NCBI GenBank assembly: GCA_019638455.1
Contig: JAHBTU010000004.1
Location: 62,001 to 126,000, forward strand
Direction: 5' to 3'
Origin: Saprospiraceae bacterium
GTDB taxonomy: Bacteria > Bacteroidota > Bacteroidia > Chitinophagales > Saprospiraceae
Length of the DNA: 64,000 nt
Under the pieces are notes generated by a model that was not told the DNA's origin, ran no database searches, and saw only the letters and a program-made list of their open reading frames with translations. This document shows, piece after piece, positions 32,701 through 41,345 of this stretch; within the stretch, counting starts at the first letter, position 1, and each line of letters opens with the position of its first letter. A program made the translations under genes and the position numbers.

Positions 32701-35327
32701 TGACGGCGACCGACAACTGCTCGCAGAACGTGGACGTGCAGTTCCAACAAGACACGATTGACTTCGCGCAGGGGCCATGCGGTCAATTCTCCTATACTGT
32801 GGTGCGCACACGCACAGCAGTGGATGATTGTGGCAACGTGGAAACCCACACACGCAAAATCACAGTAGTGGACAACGAGGCACCCTTGTTCCTCGGCATG
32901 CCCGACACGATTACAGTGCGGTCTGCCGATTATCCGCCCAATCTGAATTGCCTTGTGCCAGTTTCGCTCAATATCAGCCAGTACATTACCGATTGCCAGC
33001 CTGACTCTTTGCTGAACGTGACAAACAACGCTCCTCAAGGAAACGGCGGCTTCGACATTAGCGGCGACTATTCGGTTGGCCTGTATCACATTCTTTTCAC
33101 TGCTACCGATGCTTGTGGCAACGTGAACACGGATTCCATCGTGGTCAATGTGGTTGACAACAGCATACCGACGCTCATCTGCAACAACAATATCGTCATC
33201 GCGCTTGGCACCAACGGCGAGGCCATCCTAAAACCCAGCGATATTGACCTCGGTAGCACCGACAACTGCGGCATTGACACCATGTTCCTGTCGAAAACCA
33301 ACTTCGACTGCCAAGACTTGGGCATCAATGCCGTGACGTTGACCGCAGTGGATGCGGCTGGCAATTCCAATCTCTGTACCGTCAACGTGGAAGTGACGCT
33401 TGGCAACAACGCGGGCTTCACGCTCTCGGTCACAGGCACGCCCGAATCGTTCTTCGGTGCCAACGACGGCACTGCCACGGCCATCGTGACAGGCGGCTCG
33501 GGCCAGTTCTCCTACACATGGAGCAACGCAGGCACCACACCCGCCATTACAGGCTTGTCGGCAGGCATTTACTCTGTGACGGTTGTTGATTCCGCAAGCG
33601 GCTGCTTGCAAGTGGACACGGCGGTAGTGGAAGCGGGTGACCAAATCAAGTTTGTGGTAGGGTCTGCCGATGGTTGCAACGACCAAATCGTGTCGGTGCC
33701 CGTGACGATTGACAATTGCGAGGACGTGACGGGTTTCCAATTCACGTTGAACATCGCGGACGACATGGTGGGCACCATCCTTGGCCTCACCGCAGGCAGC
33801 CTCAACCCAGCGGTTTCGGATTTGGTCGCAACGCTGCAACCCGGCAACAATCTGGGCATCATCTGGGTGGGCAATTCGCTCACCTTGCCCAACGGCACGG
33901 TATTGTTCAGTGTGGATATCCTAATGGATGCCGATGCGCCCATTGGTTCCATGACGGCCGTTGCCATCACCGATATGCCAGTTGATTTGATTGTGACTGT
34001 TGACAGCGCGGGCGCACCTATCTCAGTGATGGTGAACACACAAGCTGGAAAGGTAGAAATAGCCTGCAACGTGGCTGACCTGCAAATTGGTGGCGACATC
34101 CAGACTTGGAACAACCCCAAACCCGTGCCGGGCGTGAATGTGTCGCTCACAGGCGACGTGATGGCTACCCAAACAACAGGCCTCCCAGGCACCTATCTCT
34201 TTGGAGTGCCCAACAACTCCAACACGACCGTAGCTTGTGAGAAAAGTACTCCGGGCAACGACGGTATCACGGGGGCAGACATTCTGCTCATCAAGCGTCA
34301 TGTGCTGAACATCCAATCCCTGACCTCGCCTTACCAGTTCGTGGCGGCGGATGTCAGCGGCGACGGCCAGCTGTCGTTGCTCGACTATGCCCGCATACAA
34401 CAAGTGGCGCTTGGTCTCCAACCACACATCACCGGCTCGCCGGACTGGAAGTTTATCCCGAAATCATACACGTTCCCGTCTCCGAACCCAATCAGCGTGG
34501 CACCACCGCAAAGCATCAGCCATACGCCCGCCAATATGGACTTCCTCGACGATGACTTCGTGGCGGTGCGCATGGGCGACGTGAATGGCAACATCACGCC
34601 AAGCTTCACGGGCGACGACGACGCGGACGACCGCTTTGGCGCTTTCCGCTTCAGACTCGAAGAACGCACCTTCGCCGCAGGCGAAATCATTGAAGTGCCA
34701 TTTAAGGCTACCGACTTCACGGAGCGCTCGGGCTATCAGATGACCCTACACTTCGACCCGAAGGTGTTCAAACTCGAAAGCATTGAGCCGGGTGTGTTGC
34801 CTGAAATGGGCGATGCCAACTTTGGCACGATGCGTTTGAACGCAGGCTTGCTAACCACGCTTTGGGTAACTGCCGAACCCATGACGATTGCCGATGGCGA
34901 AACGCTTTTCACCCTCCGATTCAAGGTGCTCCGCAATGGCGGCTCGCTTGCTGAGGTGTTGCGCCCGGGCTCGGAAATCACGCGAGCAGAGGGTTATGAC
35001 CGCGACGGCAATGCGCTGAAGCTCGACTTTGAGTTCGTGAATGGGCAGGGCGGCACCGAAAACACTACCTTCGCGCTATACCAGAACCAACCCAACCCAT
35101 TTGACAGCTGGACTGCTGTCGGTTTCCGCCTGCCAGAAGCAGGTCGCGCTACCTTCCGCGTGTTCAGCGTTTCGGGGCAATTGGTGAAAAGCGTCGTGGG
35201 CAGTTTTGAGCAAGGCTACAACGAACTGCGATTCCGCCGCGATGAGCTGGGCGCTCCGGGTGTCTATTATTATGAACTCGAGACAGCCAAGCACAGCGCA
35301 CGCAAGAAGATGATTTTGATTGACTAA
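26745..35327 (+). CDS. Giant T9SS surface protein: HYR repeats, SprB repeat, dockerin- and cohesin-like modules
   Basis: A 2860-residue exported protein. A signal peptide (MNNSTTPRRWALAATTAICLMLAQGAFAQ) is followed by about 22 HYR-type Ig-like repeats of 80-110 residues, each starting with a D-x-x-x-P-x-x-x-C-like joint (DDEPPTVACP, DLQPPTTANCP, DTQAPTVACP) and most carrying DNC and TYTATD/VTFTVAD strands. After residue 2220 come one SprB repeat (GGSGQFSYTWSNAGTTPAITGLSAGIYSVTV), a cohesin-like domain, a dockerin-like pair (NDGITGADILLIKRHVL and DVSGDGQLSLLD), a KFIPKSYTFPSP linker, a second cohesin-like domain and a type A sorting domain (YQNQPNPF...GVYYYELE...KKMILID). It is probably anchored at the cell surface for adhesion or gliding. 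The start at 26745 directly precedes the signal peptide; two earlier in-frame ATGs lack that feature. Confidence 0.93.
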   Translation: MNNSTTPRRWALAATTAICLMLAQGAFAQCGDFLTVPAPGIVNITLNLTAMNGTEAAFNDMVMTANGFAKDAACTYEISPVSNFSSGVVALPYTFTCTDVGPAQTWYVRVNGPAGPSTPANFRQLSITVNDNIIPLIDAPANQGPFNADPGLCSKMGVPGAAMTQIVWPVVPPATVTPGQYGDNCLANLTYVLTGATTGSGAGDVSALTFNVGVTTVTYTVTDGKGNTASDQFTVTVVDAETPTVGCFGLPAPPAQDPSLIFGTSDDVSGDCVVNLLTNSPFLFSDNCPGAVASWSMTGATVDAGSGAQWSVIFNVGTTIVEHKATDGTGATATCNFQITVEDDEPPTVACPANFTRQADLDCDYDVVGTEFDVTFANANDNCSLASITNDWNASATLAGAAFAQGTTTTVIWTVTDGTGLTGTCSYTVTVQDTTPPAVTVSFPTSYNVNVTPGDCSATVTIERPVVSSCVGPVFDNYTVSDCDLPSFAPVEGVATVFDINNNPVSSFPLIPALDVCTPAHKLLAIQFPVGTTRIPYTWCDAYNNCTTITIEVVVNEPQAPNALCKPAGTVVVQLGANGQGTLLASQVDNGSNDNCGAVTLSVAPSTFTCANLGSNAVTLTVDDLSPLSPSSTCNTTITVVDVLPPVANCPTSIAITADASCETNASAIPGLALTMQPNGSALNGPGQYQDNCGVTILNYQLTGANFSGPASGAYPIPNSVNFKKGLTPVTYTFIDAAGNSSACSFNVNITDLQPPTTANCPNPPPVNANLGGCLASVTWTPPTFTDNCPGNITVIASHNPGAFFIFGTTQVTYTALDAAGNVGLCTFNVVVTDVQPPVANCKNITVALNASGTFTVTPSQVNNNSTDNCFFSFTSAPAVYTCANIGANTYTLIVTDGGGLSATCNATVTVTDTLPPTITNCGSFTPSSVSLNANCSGILDADIYAANFTITDNTLNSTPSCPLSFAVSVDGSGFAPTYQWNCNDVGANVVTFRAMDVFGNTAVCTKTITVNDVTPPVIINANAVAPPAVTVQCNAYSPTDFAVLGQITLADVTDACDDACNDALSITYNDVTTAGSCLNSSVVTRTWTVTDKAGNTTTHVQVFSVVDTQAPTFTGVQTLVNLQANNQNGAPQCVAPFLVQLTPANIQDNCNVLFGGYTINYVVNFPVGSLSGSGPLVSTNFPIGTSTVTFTVADPCANASQITITVVVTDGNGPVVYEPFGASLGNTNFVCDSVITIQNATGNCGNIFSWYRPFRRTTPFEESFRDCSTYSVTETISDASVQSSINASSPFVYNNPPVFGTFPTTFFPVGETVITYTATDVVGNTTVCSFTVRVLDTQAPTVACPSSQNLSIAASCVGTTVVPNYLNGAQVTDNCLNGVVLTQFPAAGTALSSVVNPVQAGETFDVKIVATDGKANNLADSCTFTVTLFDGTAPVPDEPILPPIISYCGKDTVEAPSATDCDGNMFITIYGTPSVPVIDILPPFMPGGPPRYVLSSGNYAITWSYTDPQNNTTTQLQSVQIFNDTFPPISLCKPAFTVNLTPAGDYALSLSEIDNGSFDQHNCGPVTLSLSPSVLTCANLNNPVDVTLTVTDVASNFEQCITQVLVKDVTAPVLSPIPADITLEACTPIPNAANITAVDACDPNVAIDFVQDTTSFTNIYKYTLRRTWKATDDEGNVTTGTQIIVIQDTQAPVFSANAPDTLVVFTDPDNLDCKDTVAINIAPFVSDCDSTTLVITNNRTNQGANYSEILAQGTYTLVFTAIDGNNNVSTKTIVLQVKDGTNPIAACINGISIALQSSGTVTVTSANINASSSDNCTPQNQLDLKIQRLNPPGGIANSITFGCADADGTTQHPVRLHVRDLAGNQSVCETFVVVQDNVVPTITSCPQNKVLQCTADFSPAANGSPLASDNCTVASINFTDSTGVDSTGAYCNFVYRIWKALDQANNAATCVQVFSVQDTVKPILSAYPPDDTVSCSAGLPAPSLVTATDNCSQNVDVQFQQDTIDFAQGPCGQFSYTVVRTRTAVDDCGNVETHTRKITVVDNEAPLFLGMPDTITVRSADYPPNLNCLVPVSLNISQYITDCQPDSLLNVTNNAPQGNGGFDISGDYSVGLYHILFTATDACGNVNTDSIVVNVVDNSIPTLICNNNIVIALGTNGEAILKPSDIDLGSTDNCGIDTMFLSKTNFDCQDLGINAVTLTAVDAAGNSNLCTVNVEVTLGNNAGFTLSVTGTPESFFGANDGTATAIVTGGSGQFSYTWSNAGTTPAITGLSAGIYSVTVVDSASGCLQVDTAVVEAGDQIKFVVGSADGCNDQIVSVPVTIDNCEDVTGFQFTLNIADDMVGTILGLTAGSLNPAVSDLVATLQPGNNLGIIWVGNSLTLPNGTVLFSVDILMDADAPIGSMTAVAITDMPVDLIVTVDSAGAPISVMVNTQAGKVEIACNVADLQIGGDIQTWNNPKPVPGVNVSLTGDVMATQTTGLPGTYLFGVPNNSNTTVACEKSTPGNDGITGADILLIKRHVLNIQSLTSPYQFVAADVSGDGQLSLLDYARIQQVALGLQPHITGSPDWKFIPKSYTFPSPNPISVAPPQSISHTPANMDFLDDDFVAVRMGDVNGNITPSFTGDDDADDRFGAFRFRLEERTFAAGEIIEVPFKATDFTERSGYQMTLHFDPKVFKLESIEPGVLPEMGDANFGTMRLNAGLLTTLWVTAEPMTIADGETLFTLRFKVLRNGGSLAEVLRPGSEITRAEGYDRDGNALKLDFEFVNGQGGTENTTFALYQNQPNPFDSWTAVGFRLPEAGRATFRVFSVSGQLVKSVVGSFEQGYNELRFRRDELGAPGVYYYELETAKHSARKKMILID

Positions 35328-35343
35328 GGCATGGTTTTGAAAA

Positions 35344-35404
35344 AGGTTGTCTTGCAAGATTGACAAAGCCGTTGTGCGCTTTTGTCAACCTTGCGGGACA
35401 ACCT
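35344..35404. terminator. Long hairpin between the two giant surface genes
   Basis: AGGTTGTCTTGCAAGATTGA pairs imperfectly with TCAACCTTGCGGGACAACCT (stem about 24 bp, 12-nt loop). No T run follows on the plus strand, while TTTTTC follows on the minus strand. It may mark the end of the first transcript or limit read-through. Confidence 0.55.
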
Positions 35405-35461
35405 CTTCCGAACCCTCAATTTTTTAAACAGCAACTATCATAATTGCTTGATTTTAAGACC

Positions 35462-38400
35462 ATGAGAAATATCCTACTAATCCTGACTATCTTCGCATCG
35501 TTCTTGTATGCACGAGAAACCACTGCCCAGACGGTCACATTCAAAGCCGATACGGTCAGTATCAGCTGTTCCTCAACCGATACGTTCCTGATACCCATTC
35601 GGGTCGTGGATTTTGACAGCATCGGCGCGTTCCAGTTCACGCTGGCGTGGGACACCGCTAAGCTTAATTATGCCTACACGACCCCCATCATACCCGAACT
35701 GTTGGGAGCAGGCGTTGATTTCGATTCCAACAAACTGCAAATCAACGCGGGCAGAATCGCCTACATCTGGACAAAAACGTTGGGAGCCAGTTTGCCTGAC
35801 AGCACAGTCATTTTCAGTCTGGCTTTTCAGCGCAAAGCGGGCAATTTCGCCGCGTTGACCTTTGTCAATAGCCCCGTCGTCATTGAGGCTGCTGATGTGA
35901 ATGTCAACATCCTGACTTTTATCGCAGGGCCGGGCGGTGCCTTGCCGATTGACGACGAGCCGCCATCCATCACTTGTCCGGCCAATGTGACGGTGCAGGG
36001 TTTTGGCCCAACGCCTGTGAACGGCATCGCGCCGGCAAGTTTGGCCGACAACTGCTTGCCGTTGGCCAACGTCGGTTGGGCTTCGGTCGGCGCTACCGTA
36101 CAAAATCAACCCAATGACCCCGATGCCAGCGGAAGTCCGTTCAATATCGGCCAATCCACCGTGACCTACACGGCGACCGATGTGGGCAACAATACCGCCA
36201 CTTGTTCCTTTAATGTGACGGTTGAGTTTTCGCTCAATACTGATTCGCTGACCATCATCGTGCAAACAGCCACTACCTCGTGTAGCCAAACGGTGAGCAT
36301 CAACATCACCGCGCTCAACTTTGATTCGATAGGTTCTTTGCAATTCTCTTTGGGCTGGAACCCGGCGGCGCTGCAATTCAGCTCTGTCAGCAATTTCAAC
36401 CCCGCTTTGCAACTTGTCTTAGTTGATAATTTCAACACACTACAAACCAACAATGGCTTGCTGGCTTTCCTCTGGACGGCCAATGCGGCGGAAGGGGTGA
36501 CTTTGCCGCCGGGTGCTATTTTGTTTACCCTCAACCTGAATGTGCTGACGGGCGGCGGCGCGAGCATCCCACTGACCTTTGGCGATAGCCCGGTGATAAG
36601 AGAAGTGTTCTCAAACGCCAGCGGCACCCCCGAAGAAATCGGCGCGGTCTGGGTGAACGGCACGGTCAACGTGGCCGACCTCATCCCGCCCATTCTCGAA
36701 TGCCCGGGCAACGTCAACATTGACCTGCCCCCGGGCAACGTGAATGTGCAAGTGAACAACTTGCAGCCCTTGGCCTTGCTCGACAACTGCCCTGGCGTGC
36801 CGACTTTGAATTACGTCCAAACGGGCGCCACTACTGGCTCGGGCACTGGCAACGCGAATGGCATATACAATCCCGGCGTGACCACCGTGACTTACACCGC
36901 GACAGACGTGGCTGGCAACACCAGTACATGTTCTTTTACTGTGACGGTGAATGCGCCCGGCATCTTGACCCTGCTCATTGACACCGTCGCTGTGGACTGT
37001 CAGGGCGGCCCAGACCAAATAGCGGTCAATCTTTTTGTGGAAAACTGGAACGACATCGTGGGGCTGCAGTTTCAGGTAGGGTGGGACCCCGCCGTGCTGC
37101 AATACAGCACCGTGAACAACTTCAACCCCGCCTTGGGGCTGATGCTCACCGATTTTGGCACGACGCAAACAGACTTGGGCATCCTCTCTTTCTTTGCAGG
37201 TGGCCCAAACAGCGGCTGGCCCGACATATTGCCCGATGGCAGTGTCATTTTCACCATCGTTTTCAATGTGCTGAACCCGACTGGCATCTCATCCATCTTC
37301 TATACGGGCTTCATCGAAGCCATCAACAGCAGTATCAACGTGGTGCCGGTGACAACGGTGAACGGCCTTTTTTCCGCTTCCGACGACAATACGCCGCCAA
37401 GCGTCGAGTGTCCGCCGAACATCACCGTGGACATCATTGGCAATGAGTGCAACACCAACGTGAACGTGCCATTCCCAACCGTTGTGGATGCTTGCAGCGG
37501 CATTGACACCATTGTGCGCGTGCCTTCGAGCGACGTGTTCTTTGCCGGAGTGACCAATGTGACCTATACGGTGACGGACAGCGCAGGCAATTCGGCCACT
37601 TGTGTGCTGACGGTGACGGTGAAAGACAACACACCGCCTTCATTGATAGACTGTCCCACCGGAGCGATGGGTTTTGCGCTAAGCACAGTTTGTGCGGGGC
37701 AAACGAATTGGGCGCCGCCTATTCCATTCGACCCATGCGGTCAGGTGGGTTTGGTAGTGACCTCCAACTTCAATCAGGATAGCCTTTTCCCGGTCGGCCA
37801 AACGCAGGTGGTTTACACAGTGACCGACCCTTCGGGCAACACGGGCACTTGTAGCTTCGTCGTGACGATTCAGGACACGATTGCGCCTTCGATAGAATGT
37901 CCGCTTAACCAAACGGTGCCCCCCGATGGAAGCCCCAACTGCGGCGCTTTTGTTCAATACCCTTCGGCTTTTGTGACGGACAATTGCGACACTGCCGTTG
38001 TAGTGACGAGCGTGCCACTGCCCGGCATATTCCCTCCCGGCCCCACCACGGTGATTTACACCGCCACAGACGATTTCAACAATGTCGCCACTTGCTCTTT
38101 TGTGGTGACTGTGACGGACTTCACTTCGCCAGTATTGACTTGCCCCCCCAATGTCACCATCACGACTGCCCCAGATACCTGCGGTGCTTTTGTGATTTGG
38201 GACGACGTGACGGCCACCGATGCTTGTGATGGTACCCTTACTCCGACTTCTAACTACAACTCCGGCGACTATTTTGAAATCGGCGTGACGATTGTGCTTT
38301 ACAGCGCCACTGACGCTTCTTCCAATATCGGGACTTGTAGTTTTGAAATAACCGTGACAGAAAGCACCCCGCCGCTTGTGCTCGGATGCCCAAGTAACAT

Positions 38401-40198
38401 CAGCATTACGCTACCGCAAGGTGTGTGCGAAACGACCGCCACTTGGACGCCGCCAGTTGCGTCCGACAATTGCTTCTTGATTTCGTTCATCGCCAGCCAC
38501 GACCCCGGTGCCGTCTTCAAAGCAGGAACGACCACCGTGACCTACACAGCGATAGATGCGGCAGGCAATGAGACGGTTTGTTCTTTCAACGTGACCTTAG
38601 GGGACAATGTGCCACCAGTAATGAGCGATTGCCCCTCGGATGTGACCGTCTCCAACGCGACCCCTTGTGGCGCGCCAGTCACATGGAACCCGCCCACCGC
38701 GACCGACAATTGCACGGATAGCCTTGTTTTCGTCTCGTCGCACGCGCCGGGCGATACTTTCTACAATGGTCAGACGACGGTAGTCATCATTGTTTTTGAT
38801 GCAAACGGCAACTTTGATTCTTGTCATTTCGTCATCACGGTCAACACCGGCAACCCGCCGGGCTTCCTCAACATCCCACAGAACATCGTCATACCCGGCT
38901 GCCCGCAGACAGTATCGTGGACCCCGCCGACACCCACTGGTTTCTGCGAGCTCGACACCGTCTTCTCCTCGCATCAGCCAGGCGACTTTTTCCCTAACGG
39001 CACCACCGTCGTGACCTATACTTGGATAGAAGGAACGACCCAATTGCCCACCTCGGCGACATTTAGCGTGACGATATTGGAAACCGAACCGCCCAATATC
39101 ACTTGCCCAATCAGCCCTATCGTGGTGAATGTAGGCGGCGGCATCGCGCAAGACTCCAGCGATTTTATCCTGTCGGCAGTCACCACCAACAACTGCAGCG
39201 GGGTGATTTTGGAACTTGATGCGGTGACAGCGACCGACAATTGCGGGATAGATTCATTCATGCAAACAAGCGGCCCATTGTCGGGTGCCACCTTCTTGCC
39301 GGGTCTGACCACCATTACCTACATAGCGGTGGACTCATCGGGCAATACGTCAATATGCAACATCAATATCGAGGTATTGGGGCTTCCGGCACTCAGCGTG
39401 ATGTCTCAACCCACGTTTGGCTGCCTCAACCAACCCGTCACGATAACAGCCACCGCCATCGCAGGGGCCACCTACACTTGGACGCTGAACAACCAACCGC
39501 TCAACACAACGGGCAACACGCACATCGTGCAGTCGTTTGCCTCCGCAAACGAAGGCGTTTACTCCGTGTCGGCGATTGTGAATGGCTGCACCATTCCGGC
39601 ATCGTCCACGACGGTGATGTTGGCCAAAATGCCTGATGCCATAGACGACACCAACATCTTCTTTACGCCCGGCGACACGACGGTGTTCAATGTGTTTGAG
39701 AATGACCAACTGATGCCACCATCCGATTTTGAAGTGGTGTTCTTCGACAGCTTGCAAGGGCTTGCCTATCTGGGAGAAGGCAATTTTGCCTACGTCGGCC
39801 AGAGTGGAGGCTTTTTCAGATACAGGGTTTGCTCCAAGTCGTGTCCCAACCTGTGCGACGACGCAGCCGTGACCATTCGCGGCGAAGAATCGTGCAAGCT
39901 GCCCAACATCTTCACGCCCAACGGCGACGAAATCAACGATTGGTTGGAGATACCATGCCTCGCCGACCCGCGAGCTTATCCGAACAATTCCTTGGTGGTC
40001 TATAACCAATGGGGCGACAAGGTCTATGAGGCCTCGCCTTATTACAACACGCCGCAAGCGGGCAACGTGCGTGTGCCTTGGCGCGGCACACTCTTCGGCA
40101 ACCCCGGCCAACACTTGCCGGATGCCACTTACTTCTACATTTTCAAACCAGGGCCAGGCGAGCCGGCCATCAAAGGCTTCATTGAAATTTTCCGTTAA
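35462..40198 (+). CDS. T9SS type B surface protein: cohesin-like domains, HYR repeats, CHU_C end
   Basis: A 1578-residue exported protein (signal peptide MRNILLILTIFASFLYARETTAQ). Three cohesin-like beta-sandwiches (residues about 25-165, 255-400, 500-640; shared pattern FDSIGAFQFTLAWD, FDSIGSLQFSLGWN, NDIVGLQFQVGWD) alternate with HYR domains. Seven or eight further HYR repeats follow up to about residue 1300, then an Ig-like segment (TYTWTLNNQPLNTTG) and a cadherin-like block (DDTNIFFTPGDTTVFNVFENDQ). The end is a gliding-motility-associated C-terminal domain (LPNIFTPNGDEINDW...VVYNQWGDKVYE...GTYFYIF-like DATYFYIF...IKGFIEIFR), a type B T9SS signal that needs PorP/SprF partners. Exactly such a gene follows. 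Confidence 0.93.
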   Translation: MRNILLILTIFASFLYARETTAQTVTFKADTVSISCSSTDTFLIPIRVVDFDSIGAFQFTLAWDTAKLNYAYTTPIIPELLGAGVDFDSNKLQINAGRIAYIWTKTLGASLPDSTVIFSLAFQRKAGNFAALTFVNSPVVIEAADVNVNILTFIAGPGGALPIDDEPPSITCPANVTVQGFGPTPVNGIAPASLADNCLPLANVGWASVGATVQNQPNDPDASGSPFNIGQSTVTYTATDVGNNTATCSFNVTVEFSLNTDSLTIIVQTATTSCSQTVSINITALNFDSIGSLQFSLGWNPAALQFSSVSNFNPALQLVLVDNFNTLQTNNGLLAFLWTANAAEGVTLPPGAILFTLNLNVLTGGGASIPLTFGDSPVIREVFSNASGTPEEIGAVWVNGTVNVADLIPPILECPGNVNIDLPPGNVNVQVNNLQPLALLDNCPGVPTLNYVQTGATTGSGTGNANGIYNPGVTTVTYTATDVAGNTSTCSFTVTVNAPGILTLLIDTVAVDCQGGPDQIAVNLFVENWNDIVGLQFQVGWDPAVLQYSTVNNFNPALGLMLTDFGTTQTDLGILSFFAGGPNSGWPDILPDGSVIFTIVFNVLNPTGISSIFYTGFIEAINSSINVVPVTTVNGLFSASDDNTPPSVECPPNITVDIIGNECNTNVNVPFPTVVDACSGIDTIVRVPSSDVFFAGVTNVTYTVTDSAGNSATCVLTVTVKDNTPPSLIDCPTGAMGFALSTVCAGQTNWAPPIPFDPCGQVGLVVTSNFNQDSLFPVGQTQVVYTVTDPSGNTGTCSFVVTIQDTIAPSIECPLNQTVPPDGSPNCGAFVQYPSAFVTDNCDTAVVVTSVPLPGIFPPGPTTVIYTATDDFNNVATCSFVVTVTDFTSPVLTCPPNVTITTAPDTCGAFVIWDDVTATDACDGTLTPTSNYNSGDYFEIGVTIVLYSATDASSNIGTCSFEITVTESTPPLVLGCPSNISITLPQGVCETTATWTPPVASDNCFLISFIASHDPGAVFKAGTTTVTYTAIDAAGNETVCSFNVTLGDNVPPVMSDCPSDVTVSNATPCGAPVTWNPPTATDNCTDSLVFVSSHAPGDTFYNGQTTVVIIVFDANGNFDSCHFVITVNTGNPPGFLNIPQNIVIPGCPQTVSWTPPTPTGFCELDTVFSSHQPGDFFPNGTTVVTYTWIEGTTQLPTSATFSVTILETEPPNITCPISPIVVNVGGGIAQDSSDFILSAVTTNNCSGVILELDAVTATDNCGIDSFMQTSGPLSGATFLPGLTTITYIAVDSSGNTSICNINIEVLGLPALSVMSQPTFGCLNQPVTITATAIAGATYTWTLNNQPLNTTGNTHIVQSFASANEGVYSVSAIVNGCTIPASSTTVMLAKMPDAIDDTNIFFTPGDTTVFNVFENDQLMPPSDFEVVFFDSLQGLAYLGEGNFAYVGQSGGFFRYRVCSKSCPNLCDDAAVTIRGEESCKLPNIFTPNGDEINDWLEIPCLADPRAYPNNSLVVYNQWGDKVYEASPYYNTPQAGNVRVPWRGTLFGNPGQHLPDATYFYIFKPGPGEPAIKGFIEIFR

Positions 40199-40207
40199 AT
40201 GGGGTTT

Positions 40208-40260
40208 AGGGTTTTTTCGGGTTAACAAGGCAAGAAAGGCGCTTGTTAATCCGAAAACCT
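40208..40260. terminator. Hairpin between the CHU_C protein and PorP/SprF genes
   Basis: AGGGTTTTTTCGGGTTAACAAG (40208-40229) pairs with CTTGTTAATCCGAAAACCT (40242-40260). Strong stem, no T run behind it. It may lower rather than stop transcription into the sprF-like gene. Confidence 0.5.
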
Positions 40261-40282
40261 GCCAACCATCAAACTTTTTACG

Positions 40283-41245
40283 ATGAAAAAACTCTTATTC
40301 CTTTCGCTTATACTGGCCGCTTGCGTTCGGCTTTCTGCTCAGCAGGAACACCACTACACGCAGTTTATGTACAATAAACTGATGTACAACCCCGCCTACT
40401 CCGGCACAAGGGGTGTGCCCTCCGTGACAGGCATCTATCGGAACCAGTGGATTGGTTTCGACGGTGCGCCAGCCTCTGCCCTCATGAGTTTCAACTCGCC
40501 CTTCCTCACGCCGCGTGTGGGAGTGGGTGTGGTTTTTTCGGGTCTGAAAATCGGCTTGCAGCGCGATTTTTATGGCTCTTTGGCCTATTCCTATGAGTTG
40601 CTAAAAACAGAAACAGTCTCCATTCGCGCGGGCATTCAAGGCTCCATCCGCTCGGTGAGTTTTGCCTTCAATGAGGCGAATCCCATCAACATCGGCGACC
40701 CCTCACTTGACAACCAACGGGTCAATTCCGTGCGTGGCAACGTCGGAGCTGGCGTGTATGGCACTTTCATGGGTAAATACTATGTGGGTTTCTCGATACC
40801 GCGCATCTACAAAAACACACTTGGTTTCTCCAACGACCAAGCCAATCTCGTGGCCAAGGAATCGCCCCACTTCTACGCCGTCACAGGCGGCATCGTGCCT
40901 TTGAGCGAAGACATCAACCTGATGCCTGCGGTATTGGTCAAATACGTCGAACACGCTCCTATTGATGCCGATGTGAACGTCAATATCGATATCCGTCAGA
41001 TAGTAACTGCGGGGCTGTCTTATCGCGTGGGTGGCAATGGCGCGGGCGAATCGGTCAGTTTGCTGGCCATGTGGCAGGCAACGCCCCAGATTGGCGTGGG
41101 CGCTGCTTACGACTTTTCGCTGTCGAGCATTAAGGACTACAACGCGGGTTCGATGGAGATACTCTTGCAAGCCGACCTTAAGAAACCCAAGAACGGAGGC
41201 GGCAGGAAGAAGAAGGATGTGTTCCATCCGCGATTTTTCATGTAA
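40283..41245 (+). CDS. PorP/SprF family type IX secretion membrane protein
   Basis: A 320-residue outer-membrane protein. A signal peptide (MKKLLFLSLILAACVRLSAQ) leads into the family signature QEHHYTQFMYNKLMYNPAYSGTRG, then GIYRNQWIGFDGAP and alternating beta strands to the end (GVGAAYDFSLSSI). In Flavobacterium SprF is needed for surface delivery of SprB, a type B sorting-domain protein, and such genes usually lie behind their client. The client here should be the 1578-residue CHU_C protein, 84 bp upstream. The C-terminal KKPKNGGGRKKKDVFHPRFFM tail is an unusual basic extension. Confidence 0.93.
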   Translation: MKKLLFLSLILAACVRLSAQQEHHYTQFMYNKLMYNPAYSGTRGVPSVTGIYRNQWIGFDGAPASALMSFNSPFLTPRVGVGVVFSGLKIGLQRDFYGSLAYSYELLKTETVSIRAGIQGSIRSVSFAFNEANPINIGDPSLDNQRVNSVRGNVGAGVYGTFMGKYYVGFSIPRIYKNTLGFSNDQANLVAKESPHFYAVTGGIVPLSEDINLMPAVLVKYVEHAPIDADVNVNIDIRQIVTAGLSYRVGGNGAGESVSLLAMWQATPQIGVGAAYDFSLSSIKDYNAGSMEILLQADLKKPKNGGGRKKKDVFHPRFFM

Positions 41246-41345
41246 AACAATGCTCGCGAGCCACAACATTTAGCCAATGTTAACCCTTTTATGAGCAATT
41301 GAAATTTTGTAATCTCTTTCTTTTTTACCGAAAATCATGGGAATC

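Noticed and set aside
31392..33089. Long minus-strand open frame opposite the giant HYR gene
   Set aside because: It reflects codon bias of the HYR repeats; composition is His/Val/Arg-rich with no domain.
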